Shown: positions 1-4,611 of the stretch, in pieces | Layout of the letters: every line of letters starts with the position of its first letter | Numbering within the stretch: the stretch's first letter is position 1 | Source of the DNA: Xanthobacteraceae bacterium | Lineage (GTDB): Bacteria > Pseudomonadota > Alphaproteobacteria > Rhizobiales > Xanthobacteraceae | NCBI GenBank assembly: GCA_025929595.1 | Contig: JAICQA010000204.1 | Coordinates: 1-5,262 of the forward strand | Length of the DNA: 5,262 bases | Direction: 5' to 3' | Notes under the pieces: model-generated | Told to the model about the DNA's origin: nothing | Databases searched by the model: none | What the model saw: only the letters and a program-made list of their open reading frames with translations | Translations under genes and position numbers: made by a program

Positions 1-210
1 ACTGTCACGATCGAGAGCAAGACGAATTTCTTATCCGGAGTTCCGATCGGCGACACGGCGCGCGCGGAATGTACACCGCTCCATCGCGGACGCACGACCA
101 TGGTTTGGCAGACGCGCATCACGCGCGGCGACGGCAAGCTCGCGGCGATCGTCACCCAGACCCAGCTCGTGATCGCGCCCCGCGAACGTCCGACCGGCGG
201 GAAACGGTAG
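1..210 (+). CDS. PaaI-family hotdog thioesterase, C-terminal part (5' end outside window)
   Basis: Frame 1 is open from the first base to a TAG at 208-210 and encodes the last 69 residues of a protein. The fragment reads TVTIESKTNFLSG, then PIGDTARAE, a 'LHRGRTTMVWQ' segment, and a final strand LAAIVTQTQLVI. This matches the C-terminal half of PaaI/YbgC-like hotdog-fold thioesterases: an Asn at the N-x-L position, a Gly-Asp turn, alternating beta strands, and a closing T-Q-T strand. Family members are about 130-150 aa, so roughly half is missing. Such enzymes hydrolyse acyl-CoA thioesters in the cytoplasm, often phenylacetyl- or other aromatic-CoAs, but the substrate cannot be read from this piece. 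The catalytic Asp/Glu-containing helix lies upstream and is not visible. The gene converges on the stress-protein gene with only 9 bp between their stop codons, and no terminator is evident there. The tail PRERPTGGKR is probably disordered. Confidence 0.8.
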   Translation, partial: TVTIESKTNFLSGVPIGDTARAECTPLHRGRTTMVWQTRITRGDGKLAAIVTQTQLVIAPRERPTGGKR

Positions 211-219
211 CGCCGCGCC

Positions 220-1050
220 TCAATGCGCGAGCAGCAGCGGCTTGCTCGAGGCCTGCGTCAGCTTCCGCGTAACGCCGCCGAGCACGAATTCGCGCAGGCG
301 TGAACGGCCGAACGCACCCATCACGATCAGGTCCGCGCCAGCCTTCGAGGCATGCTTGTCGATGGTCGCGCCGACGCCGTCCGCTTCCATTTTCAGCTCG
401 ATGACTTTTGCCGCCACGCCGCACCGCTCGATATGCGCCGCGATGTTCTTGGTCGGCGCGATGCCTGTGAGATCCTTCTCGCCCTGGACGACCAGGACTT
501 CCGCCTCCTTGATCCCATCGAAAAGGTGGAGGGCCTGCGATAACGCCCGCGCCGCATGGGAAGACCCGTCCCAAGCAAAGGCGATCTTCGCGAATTTTTC
601 GGCGACCGCGTCGGACGGCAGCAACACCGGCCGGCCGGCGGAGAACAGGACCTCCTCGAAGAGAATTTCCTTTCGCTCCACGGGTCCGCCCGGGCGATCC
701 ATGACAGTCAGATCGCGGCATAGCGCGAACTGACGCATGCGGACGAGCACATCCTGAAACGCGTCGAGCGATAATTCGACGTTGCCTTGGACGCCTGCGC
801 TTGAAAGGCGCGACTTCGCCTCCGCTGCCATTGCTTCAGCGCGCTGCCGGACCTTCTCATTCTCCGCCATGAATATTTCCCCGACCATGTCGGCGCCGAA
901 CACCGAATAAGGCGGGGTGGCTTTCGGCCCGGCGGCCACAAGCAGGACGTCGACCTTGTAGCCGCGCGCAAGCGCGAGCGATTGATCCAGAGCCGACTTC
1001 AAAGGGCTGTCGCTGGCTTCAAGTACACAGAGCAAATCGTGAAGGGGCAT
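220..1050 (-). CDS. Universal stress protein, tandem UspA domains
   Basis: A 276-aa cytoplasmic protein with two Usp folds, about residues 1-145 and 153-276; single-domain Usp proteins are about 140 aa. The second domain is the better preserved. It begins with strand KIAFAWDGSSHAARAL (residues 155-170, the D-G-S of the nucleotide-binding strand) and ends with DLIVMGAFGRSRLREFVLGG (240-259). This fits the ATP-binding pattern G-2X-G-9X-G with G245, G248 and G258, although residue 259 is Gly rather than the usual Ser/Thr. The first domain has no recognisable G-2X-G motif (only a degenerate DRPGGP at 118-123), so it is probably structural. A TTG six bases further upstream is possible, but ATG at 1050 is chosen because GAGG (1058-1061) sits 7 nt before it. 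The gene follows the EamA transporter on the same strand, 85 bp downstream, and may have its own promoter. Usp proteins support survival under starvation or oxidative stress; the exact role here is unknown. Confidence 0.9.
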   Translation of the reverse strand: MPLHDLLCVLEASDSPLKSALDQSLALARGYKVDVLLVAAGPKATPPYSVFGADMVGEIFMAENEKVRQRAEAMAAEAKSRLSSAGVQGNVELSLDAFQDVLVRMRQFALCRDLTVMDRPGGPVERKEILFEEVLFSAGRPVLLPSDAVAEKFAKIAFAWDGSSHAARALSQALHLFDGIKEAEVLVVQGEKDLTGIAPTKNIAAHIERCGVAAKVIELKMEADGVGATIDKHASKAGADLIVMGAFGRSRLREFVLGGVTRKLTQASSKPLLLAH

Positions 1051-1057
1051 CGGCAAA

Positions 1058-1061
1058 CCTC
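1058..1061 (-). promoter_or_regulatory. Ribosome binding site of the stress-protein gene
   Basis: On the minus strand GAGG lies 7 nt before ATG at 1050, an ideal spacing. The alternative TTG at 1056 would lie almost on top of it, so this site decides the start. Confidence 0.6.
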
Positions 1062-1077
1062 ATGGCGATACCAAAGT

Positions 1078-1106
1078 AGGATGCACAGTCGCCGTCGGCG
1101 CGTCAA
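1078..1106 (-). promoter_or_regulatory. Possible promoter of the stress-protein gene
   Basis: Read on the minus strand, TTGACG (1101-1106) matches five of six bases of a sigma70-type -35 box. After a 17-nt spacer comes CATCCT (1078-1083), a poor -10 matching three of six. Transcription would begin near 1071 and give a leader of about 20 nt that includes the ribosome binding site. The location is sensible, but the weak -10 makes this tentative. Transcription from the upstream transporter gene could also reach the stress gene. Confidence 0.3.
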
Positions 1107-1110
1107 AGGT

Positions 1111-1141
1111 GCCTAAATCAGAAACGGCGCGGCATTTAGGC
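1111..1141. repeat. Inverted repeat with 8-bp arms across the transporter stop codon
   Basis: GCCTAAAT (1111-1118) and ATTTAGGC (1134-1141) are perfect reverse complements separated by 15 nt. The right arm contains the TAA stop codon of the transporter (1136-1138 on the minus strand). The left arm ends 5 bp upstream of the candidate -35 box of the stress gene. No run of U follows on the minus strand, so a classic intrinsic terminator is unlikely. It could be an operator, an RNA hairpin protecting the transporter mRNA 3' end, or chance. Confidence 0.4.
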
Positions 1142-2035
1142 CCGCTCGCTGGCAGGACTCCAGTTGACGAGGAAAACCCCGGCCCCGCACGCGGCCATGC
1201 CGACAAGAGCGAGCGGCGCGAGTTTCTCGCCGAACAGGAAATAGGACATCAGCGCCGTTACCGGCGGCACGAGATAGAACAGGCTTACGAGCCTGGTCGC
1301 GGTCGTGCGCCGGATCAGCCAGTAGAACAGATAAATCGCGCCCCACGACAGAACGAGGCTGAGCCAGCCGAGCGCGAAGATGAATTCGCCCGTCCACTGC
1401 ACGTCGCGCGTTTCGAACAGGAGCGCGCCGGTGCCGCAAAACACGAGCGCAGCCGCATATTGCACCGGCATTGTGCCGCGCAAATCGCCGCCGCCATGAC
1501 GCTTCTGATAGAGCGTGCCGACCGTGACGCCGCACAAGGCGACGCTCACTGCACCCCACGCGAGCCACGACGACTGCCCGTCGCCGAACCGGCCCTCGAC
1601 GACGAAATAGACGCCGACCAATCCGAGCACGAGACCGGTCCATTGCAGCGGACGCACCGTTTCGCCGATCCAGCGGCTCGCCAGCGTCGATGTCAGGATC
1701 GGCTGCAGGCCGACCATGAGCGCGGCGATTCCCGCCGGCATCCCGCGGTGGATCGCGATGAAGACGCCGGAGAGATAAAGCCCGTGCAGCAGCACGCCGC
1801 TGACGATGTTATGACCGATCGCCGCCCCGCGCGGCCACTCCGCGCGTACGGCAAGGGCAAACAGCCCGAGCATCGGAAACACCAGGCCGAAGCGCAGCGA
1901 CAGGAAGGTCAGCGGCTCGACATACGGGAGCCCGAATTTCGCACCGATGAATCCGGTGCTCCACAGCAGCACGAAACCCGCCGGCGCCACGGCGATGGCA
2001 ATGTCTTCCGGGCGGCGGGGGGCGATATCCTTCAT
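1136..2035 (-). CDS. EamA/DMT-superfamily transporter (ten-helix permease)
   Basis: A 299-aa inner-membrane protein of the drug/metabolite transporter superfamily, the usual length for two EamA repeats of five helices each. Repeat one spans about residues 15-147 and repeat two about 158-292. Visible helices include APAGFVLLWSTGFIGAKF (17-34), the 73-94 segment, LVLGLVGVYFVV (135-146) and AACGAGVFLV (281-290). Each repeat ends with the family's signature helix pair: PILTSTLASRWIGE (112-125) and PPVTALMSYFLFGEKL (257-272), each with the conserved G-E. Members export amino acids, purines, sugars or drugs, or take up metabolites; the substrate cannot be predicted. ATG at 2035 is preferred because the mature part begins MKDIAPRRPED just before helix 1, though no Shine-Dalgarno precedes it. 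The frame stays open to 2134 and an ATG at 2095 is an alternative. The gene is divergent from the GST gene. Confidence 0.88.
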   Translation of the reverse strand: MKDIAPRRPEDIAIAVAPAGFVLLWSTGFIGAKFGLPYVEPLTFLSLRFGLVFPMLGLFALAVRAEWPRGAAIGHNIVSGVLLHGLYLSGVFIAIHRGMPAGIAALMVGLQPILTSTLASRWIGETVRPLQWTGLVLGLVGVYFVVEGRFGDGQSSWLAWGAVSVALCGVTVGTLYQKRHGGGDLRGTMPVQYAAALVFCGTGALLFETRDVQWTGEFIFALGWLSLVLSWGAIYLFYWLIRRTTATRLVSLFYLVPPVTALMSYFLFGEKLAPLALVGMAACGAGVFLVNWSPASERA

Positions 2036-2154
2036 GCACAGGCTTGTGGCGAAGCGCTCGTGCCTTGTACATGCGCTTGCCCACATGCGGCCCATGCACG
2101 GGCCACGCCTCTGCGGGGTCGACGCCCCCGCCACGACCGTTTAAGCATCTTCCC

Positions 2155-2170
2155 GGCGCCGCGGGGCGCC
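2155..2170. repeat. GC-rich hairpin upstream of the GST gene
   Basis: GGCGCC at 2155-2160 and again at 2165-2170, separated by GCGG. Each arm is itself palindromic, so the element can fold as a 6-bp stem with a 4-nt loop. It ends 47 bp before the TTG start and so may lie in the mRNA leader or overlap the promoter. No function is known. Confidence 0.35.
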
Positions 2171-2200
2171 GTTCGTATGCCGGCAAAGACCGACCGCTGC

Positions 2201-2208
2201 AGGAAGGA
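2201..2208 (+). promoter_or_regulatory. Strong ribosome binding site fixing the TTG start of the GST gene
   Basis: AGGAAGGA lies 9 nt before TTG at 2218. It is the best purine-rich Shine-Dalgarno in the window, and no ATG or GTG at a suitable distance fits the reading frame. Confidence 0.75.
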
Positions 2209-2217
2209 CGAGCACCC

Positions 2218-2847
2218 TTGATCGACCTCTACACCTGGACCACGCCCAACGGCCGCAAGGCTTCCATCGCCCTCGAGGAAATGGGCTTGCCCTACGAAGT
2301 GCACCCGGTCGATATCGGCAAGGATGAGCAGTTCAAGCCGGACTTTCTCAAGATCAGCCCGAACAATCGCATCCCGGCGATCGTGGATCGCGACAACGGC
2401 ATGTCGTTGATGGAGTCGGGTGCGATCCTGATTTACCTCGCGGACAAGACCGGCAAGTTTCTCCCAAAGGATGGCGAGGCGCGCTACCGCGTCATCGAAT
2501 GGCTCATGTGGCAGATGGGCGGCCCCGGCCCCATGCTCGGCCAGGTCCATCACTTCGTGAAATTCAACGCCGGCAAGGCGCCCTATGCCGAGGAGCGCTA
2601 CCTCAAGGAAGGCAATCGGCTTTATGGCGTGCTGAACAAGCGTCTTGAAAGCCGCGAGTTTGTCGCCGACGAATACTCCATTGCCGACATGGCGATCTGG
2701 CCATGGCTGTCGCGCTTCGAATGGCAGCAGATCGACATGAAGCAGTATCCCAACGTGAAGCGCTGGTACGAAACGATCGCCAAACGCCCGGCCGTGCAGC
2801 GCGGCTATCAGGTGCCGAAGAACACCGGCGACATCCCGATGCCGTGA
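2218..2847 (+). CDS. yfcG: YfcG-like (Nu-class) glutathione S-transferase / disulfide-bond reductase
   Basis: A 209-aa soluble GST with an N-terminal thioredoxin-like domain (about 1-80) and a C-terminal helical domain (about 88-200). The start MIDLYTWTTPNG and the block KISPNNRIPAIVD (45-57) closely resemble E. coli YfcG. The glutathione-contacting positions known from YfcG are all present at the same numbers: T9, N11, cis-Pro P53, E66 and S67 (in LMESGA). The C-terminal domain also matches, with GPGPMLGQVHHF and DEYSIADMAIWPW. There is no catalytic Cys or Tyr in the N-terminal motif, as in Nu-class enzymes, which reduce disulfides using two bound glutathiones and conjugate poorly. The zeta-class SSCSxRVRI motif of maleylacetoacetate isomerase is absent. 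The start is TTG at 2218, since the protein aligns from exactly that residue and a strong ribosome binding site precedes it. It is first in a probable operon with the FAH gene, 25 bp downstream. Confidence 0.9.
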   Translation: MIDLYTWTTPNGRKASIALEEMGLPYEVHPVDIGKDEQFKPDFLKISPNNRIPAIVDRDNGMSLMESGAILIYLADKTGKFLPKDGEARYRVIEWLMWQMGGPGPMLGQVHHFVKFNAGKAPYAEERYLKEGNRLYGVLNKRLESREFVADEYSIADMAIWPWLSRFEWQQIDMKQYPNVKRWYETIAKRPAVQRGYQVPKNTGDIPMP

Positions 2848-2872
2848 CGGCAGTGCCGTTCGGACCGCCTCG

Positions 2873-3841
2873 ATGAAACTTGCCAGCTTCCGCTATCGCG
2901 ACCGTGACCGGATCGGCTTCTCGGTCGACGGATTTCTGGTCGACCTCGCCGACGTGGCGAAGGCGATCGGCGTGCCGCCGCTCCCCGCCGACATGATCGC
3001 GCTGATCGAGTCCGGTGAACAAGGTACGCGTATCCTCGCGGCGGCCGCTGCCTATGTCGCCAGCAACCCCGAGGCGATTGAAGGCATCGACTCGTCGGAT
3101 ATTGAATGGCATCCGCCGGTTCGGCGTCCGTCGAAAATTCTCGGCATCGCGCTCAATAACTCGGCGAGCGACGAACGCAAGATCAGCGCGCCGGATCATC
3201 CGCTTTTCTTCATGAAGCCCGCGTCATCGCTCGTCGGGCACAGGGGCGCCATCGTCGTCCACGAATATTACGGCAGCGTCCACCCCGAGCCGGAGCTCGC
3301 GGTCGTCATCGGCCGTCACTGCCGCGACGTGCCGGCGGCCGACGCGCTCGATGTCGTGTACGGGTATTCGATCCTGAACGACATGACCGGCAATGCCATG
3401 CGCTCGCAGGACCGGGTCCATTACTATGCGCTCTATCCGAAGCAGGATAATCCGAACGAGGTGGAACGCGTCGAGCAGCACCTATCCTACGCCGCGCGCT
3501 ACAAGGGCGCCGACACCTTCGCGCCGATGGGACCGTGGCTCGTGACGCGCGACGAAGTGCCGGACCCGCATGCGCTCGAAGTGCGCTGCTGGCACAAGGA
3601 CGAGCTGATCGCGGAGGACTCCACCGCCTATTACAAATACCCGGTGCCCGAGGCGATCGCCTTCATCACCCGCTTCCACTCGCTTTGGCCCGGCGATGTG
3701 ATCGCCATGGGGACCGCCTTCCGTCCGGGAGGCGCCAAGCGCAGCCTGCACACGGCCGACGTGACAAAATACGGTGGCCCGGTGAAGATCGAAGTCACCG
3801 GCCTCGGCACGCTGGAGAACCCGGTGATGCGCTATCCATGA
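2873..3841 (+). CDS. Fumarylacetoacetate hydrolase (FAH) family protein
   Basis: A 322-aa cytoplasmic protein. Residues 1-80 form the variable N-terminal domain and about 85-320 the FAH fold. The divalent-metal ligands are conserved: E139 and E141 in HPEPELAVVIG and D170 in YSILNDMT. K115 in FFMKP and the KGADTFAPMGPW block (211-222) are also typical. Two normal motifs are altered. The lid helix usually reads N-Y-x-x-H-A with a catalytic His and a Glu three residues on, but here it is ALNNSASDERK (93-103), without the His. The usual G-T-P-x-G-V-G loop is MGTAFRPGG (279-287). Family members cleave C-C bonds or hydrate, isomerise or decarboxylate 2-keto acids from aromatic catabolism; with these changes no specific reaction should be assigned. 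Only a weak ribosome binding site precedes ATG 2873, so translation may depend on the upstream GST gene. The stop overlaps the next start. Confidence 0.87.
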   Translation: MKLASFRYRDRDRIGFSVDGFLVDLADVAKAIGVPPLPADMIALIESGEQGTRILAAAAAYVASNPEAIEGIDSSDIEWHPPVRRPSKILGIALNNSASDERKISAPDHPLFFMKPASSLVGHRGAIVVHEYYGSVHPEPELAVVIGRHCRDVPAADALDVVYGYSILNDMTGNAMRSQDRVHYYALYPKQDNPNEVERVEQHLSYAARYKGADTFAPMGPWLVTRDEVPDPHALEVRCWHKDELIAEDSTAYYKYPVPEAIAFITRFHSLWPGDVIAMGTAFRPGGAKRSLHTADVTKYGGPVKIEVTGLGTLENPVMRYP

Positions 3842-4149
3842 ATCGGCAACGACGACTCCTCGCCGATCTCTGGAACGGCCGCATCTCCCTGAGCCGTGTG
3901 TTCTGGGAATACGCGGTATGCTTCGGAACCGTCCTCAATCTGCTGACGACCATCGCTTCGTTCGCACTGGTCGCCGGTGACTATCCCGGCTGGATCGCGG
4001 CCGTCGTTTTCTTTCTGCCCGCTCCCTATAATTTGCTGATGATTATCGCAGTCTGGCAAAGCGCTGCGCGCTACGAGGGCCGACAAATCTGGGCGACGCT
4101 CGCCCGGGCCTTCATCATCGTCTGGGCCGTGGCCGCCACCTTGATCTGA
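3838..4149 (+). CDS. Small three-helix membrane protein, unknown function
   Basis: A 103-aa protein whose ATG overlaps the FAH stop codon in the sequence ATGA (3838-3841), which implies translational coupling; no clear Shine-Dalgarno is seen. After a basic amphipathic start (MNRQRRLLADLWNGRISLSR), three hydrophobic stretches follow, about residues 21-46, 51-73 and 84-103. The first contains FWEYAVCFGTVLNLL, the second ends IIAVWQSAARYEGRQIW, and the chain ends within or just after the third helix. The positively charged start suggests a cytoplasmic N-terminus. I recall similar small hypothetical proteins in Rhizobiales with an N-terminal LW-G, an FW and a VW-SA--Y-G motif, but know no function. 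The position suggests it could anchor or serve the GST/FAH enzymes, but this is inference from coupling only. The real start is clear because upstream sequence in the frame is a shadow of the FAH gene. Confidence 0.75.
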   Translation: MNRQRRLLADLWNGRISLSRVFWEYAVCFGTVLNLLTTIASFALVAGDYPGWIAAVVFFLPAPYNLLMIIAVWQSAARYEGRQIWATLARAFIIVWAVAATLI

Positions 4150-4254
4150 TCGCCACCCCGCTGCCCGCGAGATACCCTGCTTTCGCCTGAATCGCCGCGG
4201 GAACCCGCGCACCATCTTCGCCGTTTATCTGGAGCAAGGACGATGGAGGCGACC
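4150..4254 (+). other. Short intergenic gap with a small hairpin
   Basis: This 105-bp gap separates the GST-FAH-membrane operon from the next small gene. CGCGG-GAAC-CCGCG (4196-4209) can form a compact 5-bp hairpin, but no T-tract follows, so it is not a convincing terminator. Read-through into the next gene is possible. No clear promoter is visible. Confidence 0.3.
4245..4249 (+). promoter_or_regulatory. Ribosome binding site deciding the start of the Pro-rich membrane protein
   Basis: GGAGG lies 5 nt before ATG 4255. The upstream in-frame ATG at 4243 has AAGGA (4236-4240) only 2 nt before it, which is too close, so the later start is favoured. Confidence 0.55.
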
Positions 4255-4539
4255 ATGAGCGATTATCGCGATCCGCGTGATCCGTTGTACCGGGATCCCG
4301 CTTATGATGCGCTGAGCTCGCGCTCTGCGCACGAAATGCGTTCACAAGGTTACAGCCCTGGCATGGCGGCGGCTTGGTTCGTCGGCATTGCCCTGTTTAT
4401 CGGCGTGTTGATCTTCGCTTTCGGCGGCGACAACACGCAGACCGCCGGCACGGACACCACCCCGCCCGCAACGAAGACGCAGCCGGCGACTCCGCCGGCC
4501 GCCGCGCCGCCGGCGACCCCGCCCGCAAAGCAGCAGTAA
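4255..4539 (+). CDS. Small single-pass membrane protein with Pro/Ala/Thr-rich tail
   Basis: A 94-aa protein of unknown function. The N-terminal 36 residues are polar and contain a short repeated motif: RDP at residues 5-7, 8-10 (as RDP with a shared context) and 13-15, the first and last as YRDP. One hydrophobic segment, about 37-57 (AAAWFVGIALFIGVLIFAFGG), is followed by a Thr/Pro/Ala-rich tail to the end, with PATPP appearing twice. The tail is likely disordered and probably faces the periplasm, but topology is uncertain because charges flanking the helix are few. ATG 4255 is preferred from the ribosome binding site; ATG 4243 would add MEAT. Small proteins of this plan (a short acidic/basic YRDP start, one helix, a low-complexity tail) are common hypotheticals in Rhizobiales. 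The gene ends 17 bp before a strong terminator, so it closes this transcription unit. Confidence 0.7.
   Translation: MSDYRDPRDPLYRDPAYDALSSRSAHEMRSQGYSPGMAAAWFVGIALFIGVLIFAFGGDNTQTAGTDTTPPATKTQPATPPAAAPPATPPAKQQ
4483..4523 (+). repeat. Imperfect direct repeat encoding PATPP twice
   Basis: CCGGCGACTCCGCC (4483-4496) recurs as CCGGCGACCCCGCC (4510-4523), 13 of 14 bases identical and offset by exactly nine codons. It lies in the tail of the small membrane protein and encodes P-A-T-P-P in both copies. The tail length may therefore vary between strains. Confidence 0.5.
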
Positions 4540-4555
4540 TCGCGGCGCAAGAATG

Positions 4556-4587
4556 AAAAGCCCCAGCTTGAAGGCTGGGGCTTTTTT
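4556..4587. terminator. Strong bidirectional intrinsic terminator
   Basis: AAAAGCCCCAGC (4556-4567) pairs with GCTGGGGCTTTT (4574-4585) to form a 12-bp stem with a 6-nt loop, TTGAAG. On the plus strand it is followed by a run of six T (4582-4587). On the minus strand the AAAA arm supplies a UUUU tract. It lies between two convergent genes, the Pro-rich membrane protein (+) and the chemoreceptor (-), and can end both transcripts. Confidence 0.93.
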
Positions 4588-4611
4588 CTGGCGCTACGGG
4601 GTTCGCCGGTC

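Larger units (their letters stand above)
2036..2217. promoter_or_regulatory. Divergent intergenic region between transporter and GST operon
   Basis: This 182-bp gap must hold the promoters of both the transporter (minus) and the GST operon (plus), but no convincing -35/-10 pair is readable in either direction. It is very GC-rich and carries several short dyads: GGCCC/GGGCC (2089-2104), GCGGGG/CCCCGC (2113-2131) and GGCGCC-GCGG-GGCGCC (2155-2170). The pentamer CATGC recurs at 2070, 2084 and 2093, and also at the transporter start, 2033. Any of these could be regulator sites; at this GC content some are expected by chance. The region is also open in a frame that extends the transporter upstream, so part of it could be coding if the true start is earlier. 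Confidence 0.45.

Noticed and set aside
152..733. Open frames of 160-190 codons overlapping the stress-protein gene on both strands
   Set aside because: Arg/Gly/Ser-rich translations without domains; the Usp frame explains the region.
1109..2221. A 370-codon open frame on the plus strand opposite the transporter gene
   Set aside because: Its translation is dominated by Arg, Glu, Gln, His and Ala with no hydrophobic core or known motif, and it lies entirely antisense to a clear EamA transporter. Long antisense frames are expected at this GC content.
2603..3199. A 198-codon minus-strand frame across the GST-FAH junction
   Set aside because: Antisense to two well-recognised genes, Arg-rich, no motif.
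3535..3837. Upstream extension of the small three-helix protein into the FAH gene
   Set aside because: The first 101 codons of that frame are a shadow of the FAH coding sequence (Arg/His/Gly-rich); hydrophobic, protein-like sequence begins only at ATG 3838.
4196..4209. CGCGG-GAAC-CCGCG as a terminator for the GST operon
   Set aside because: A short stem with no T-tract after it; kept only as a small hairpin.
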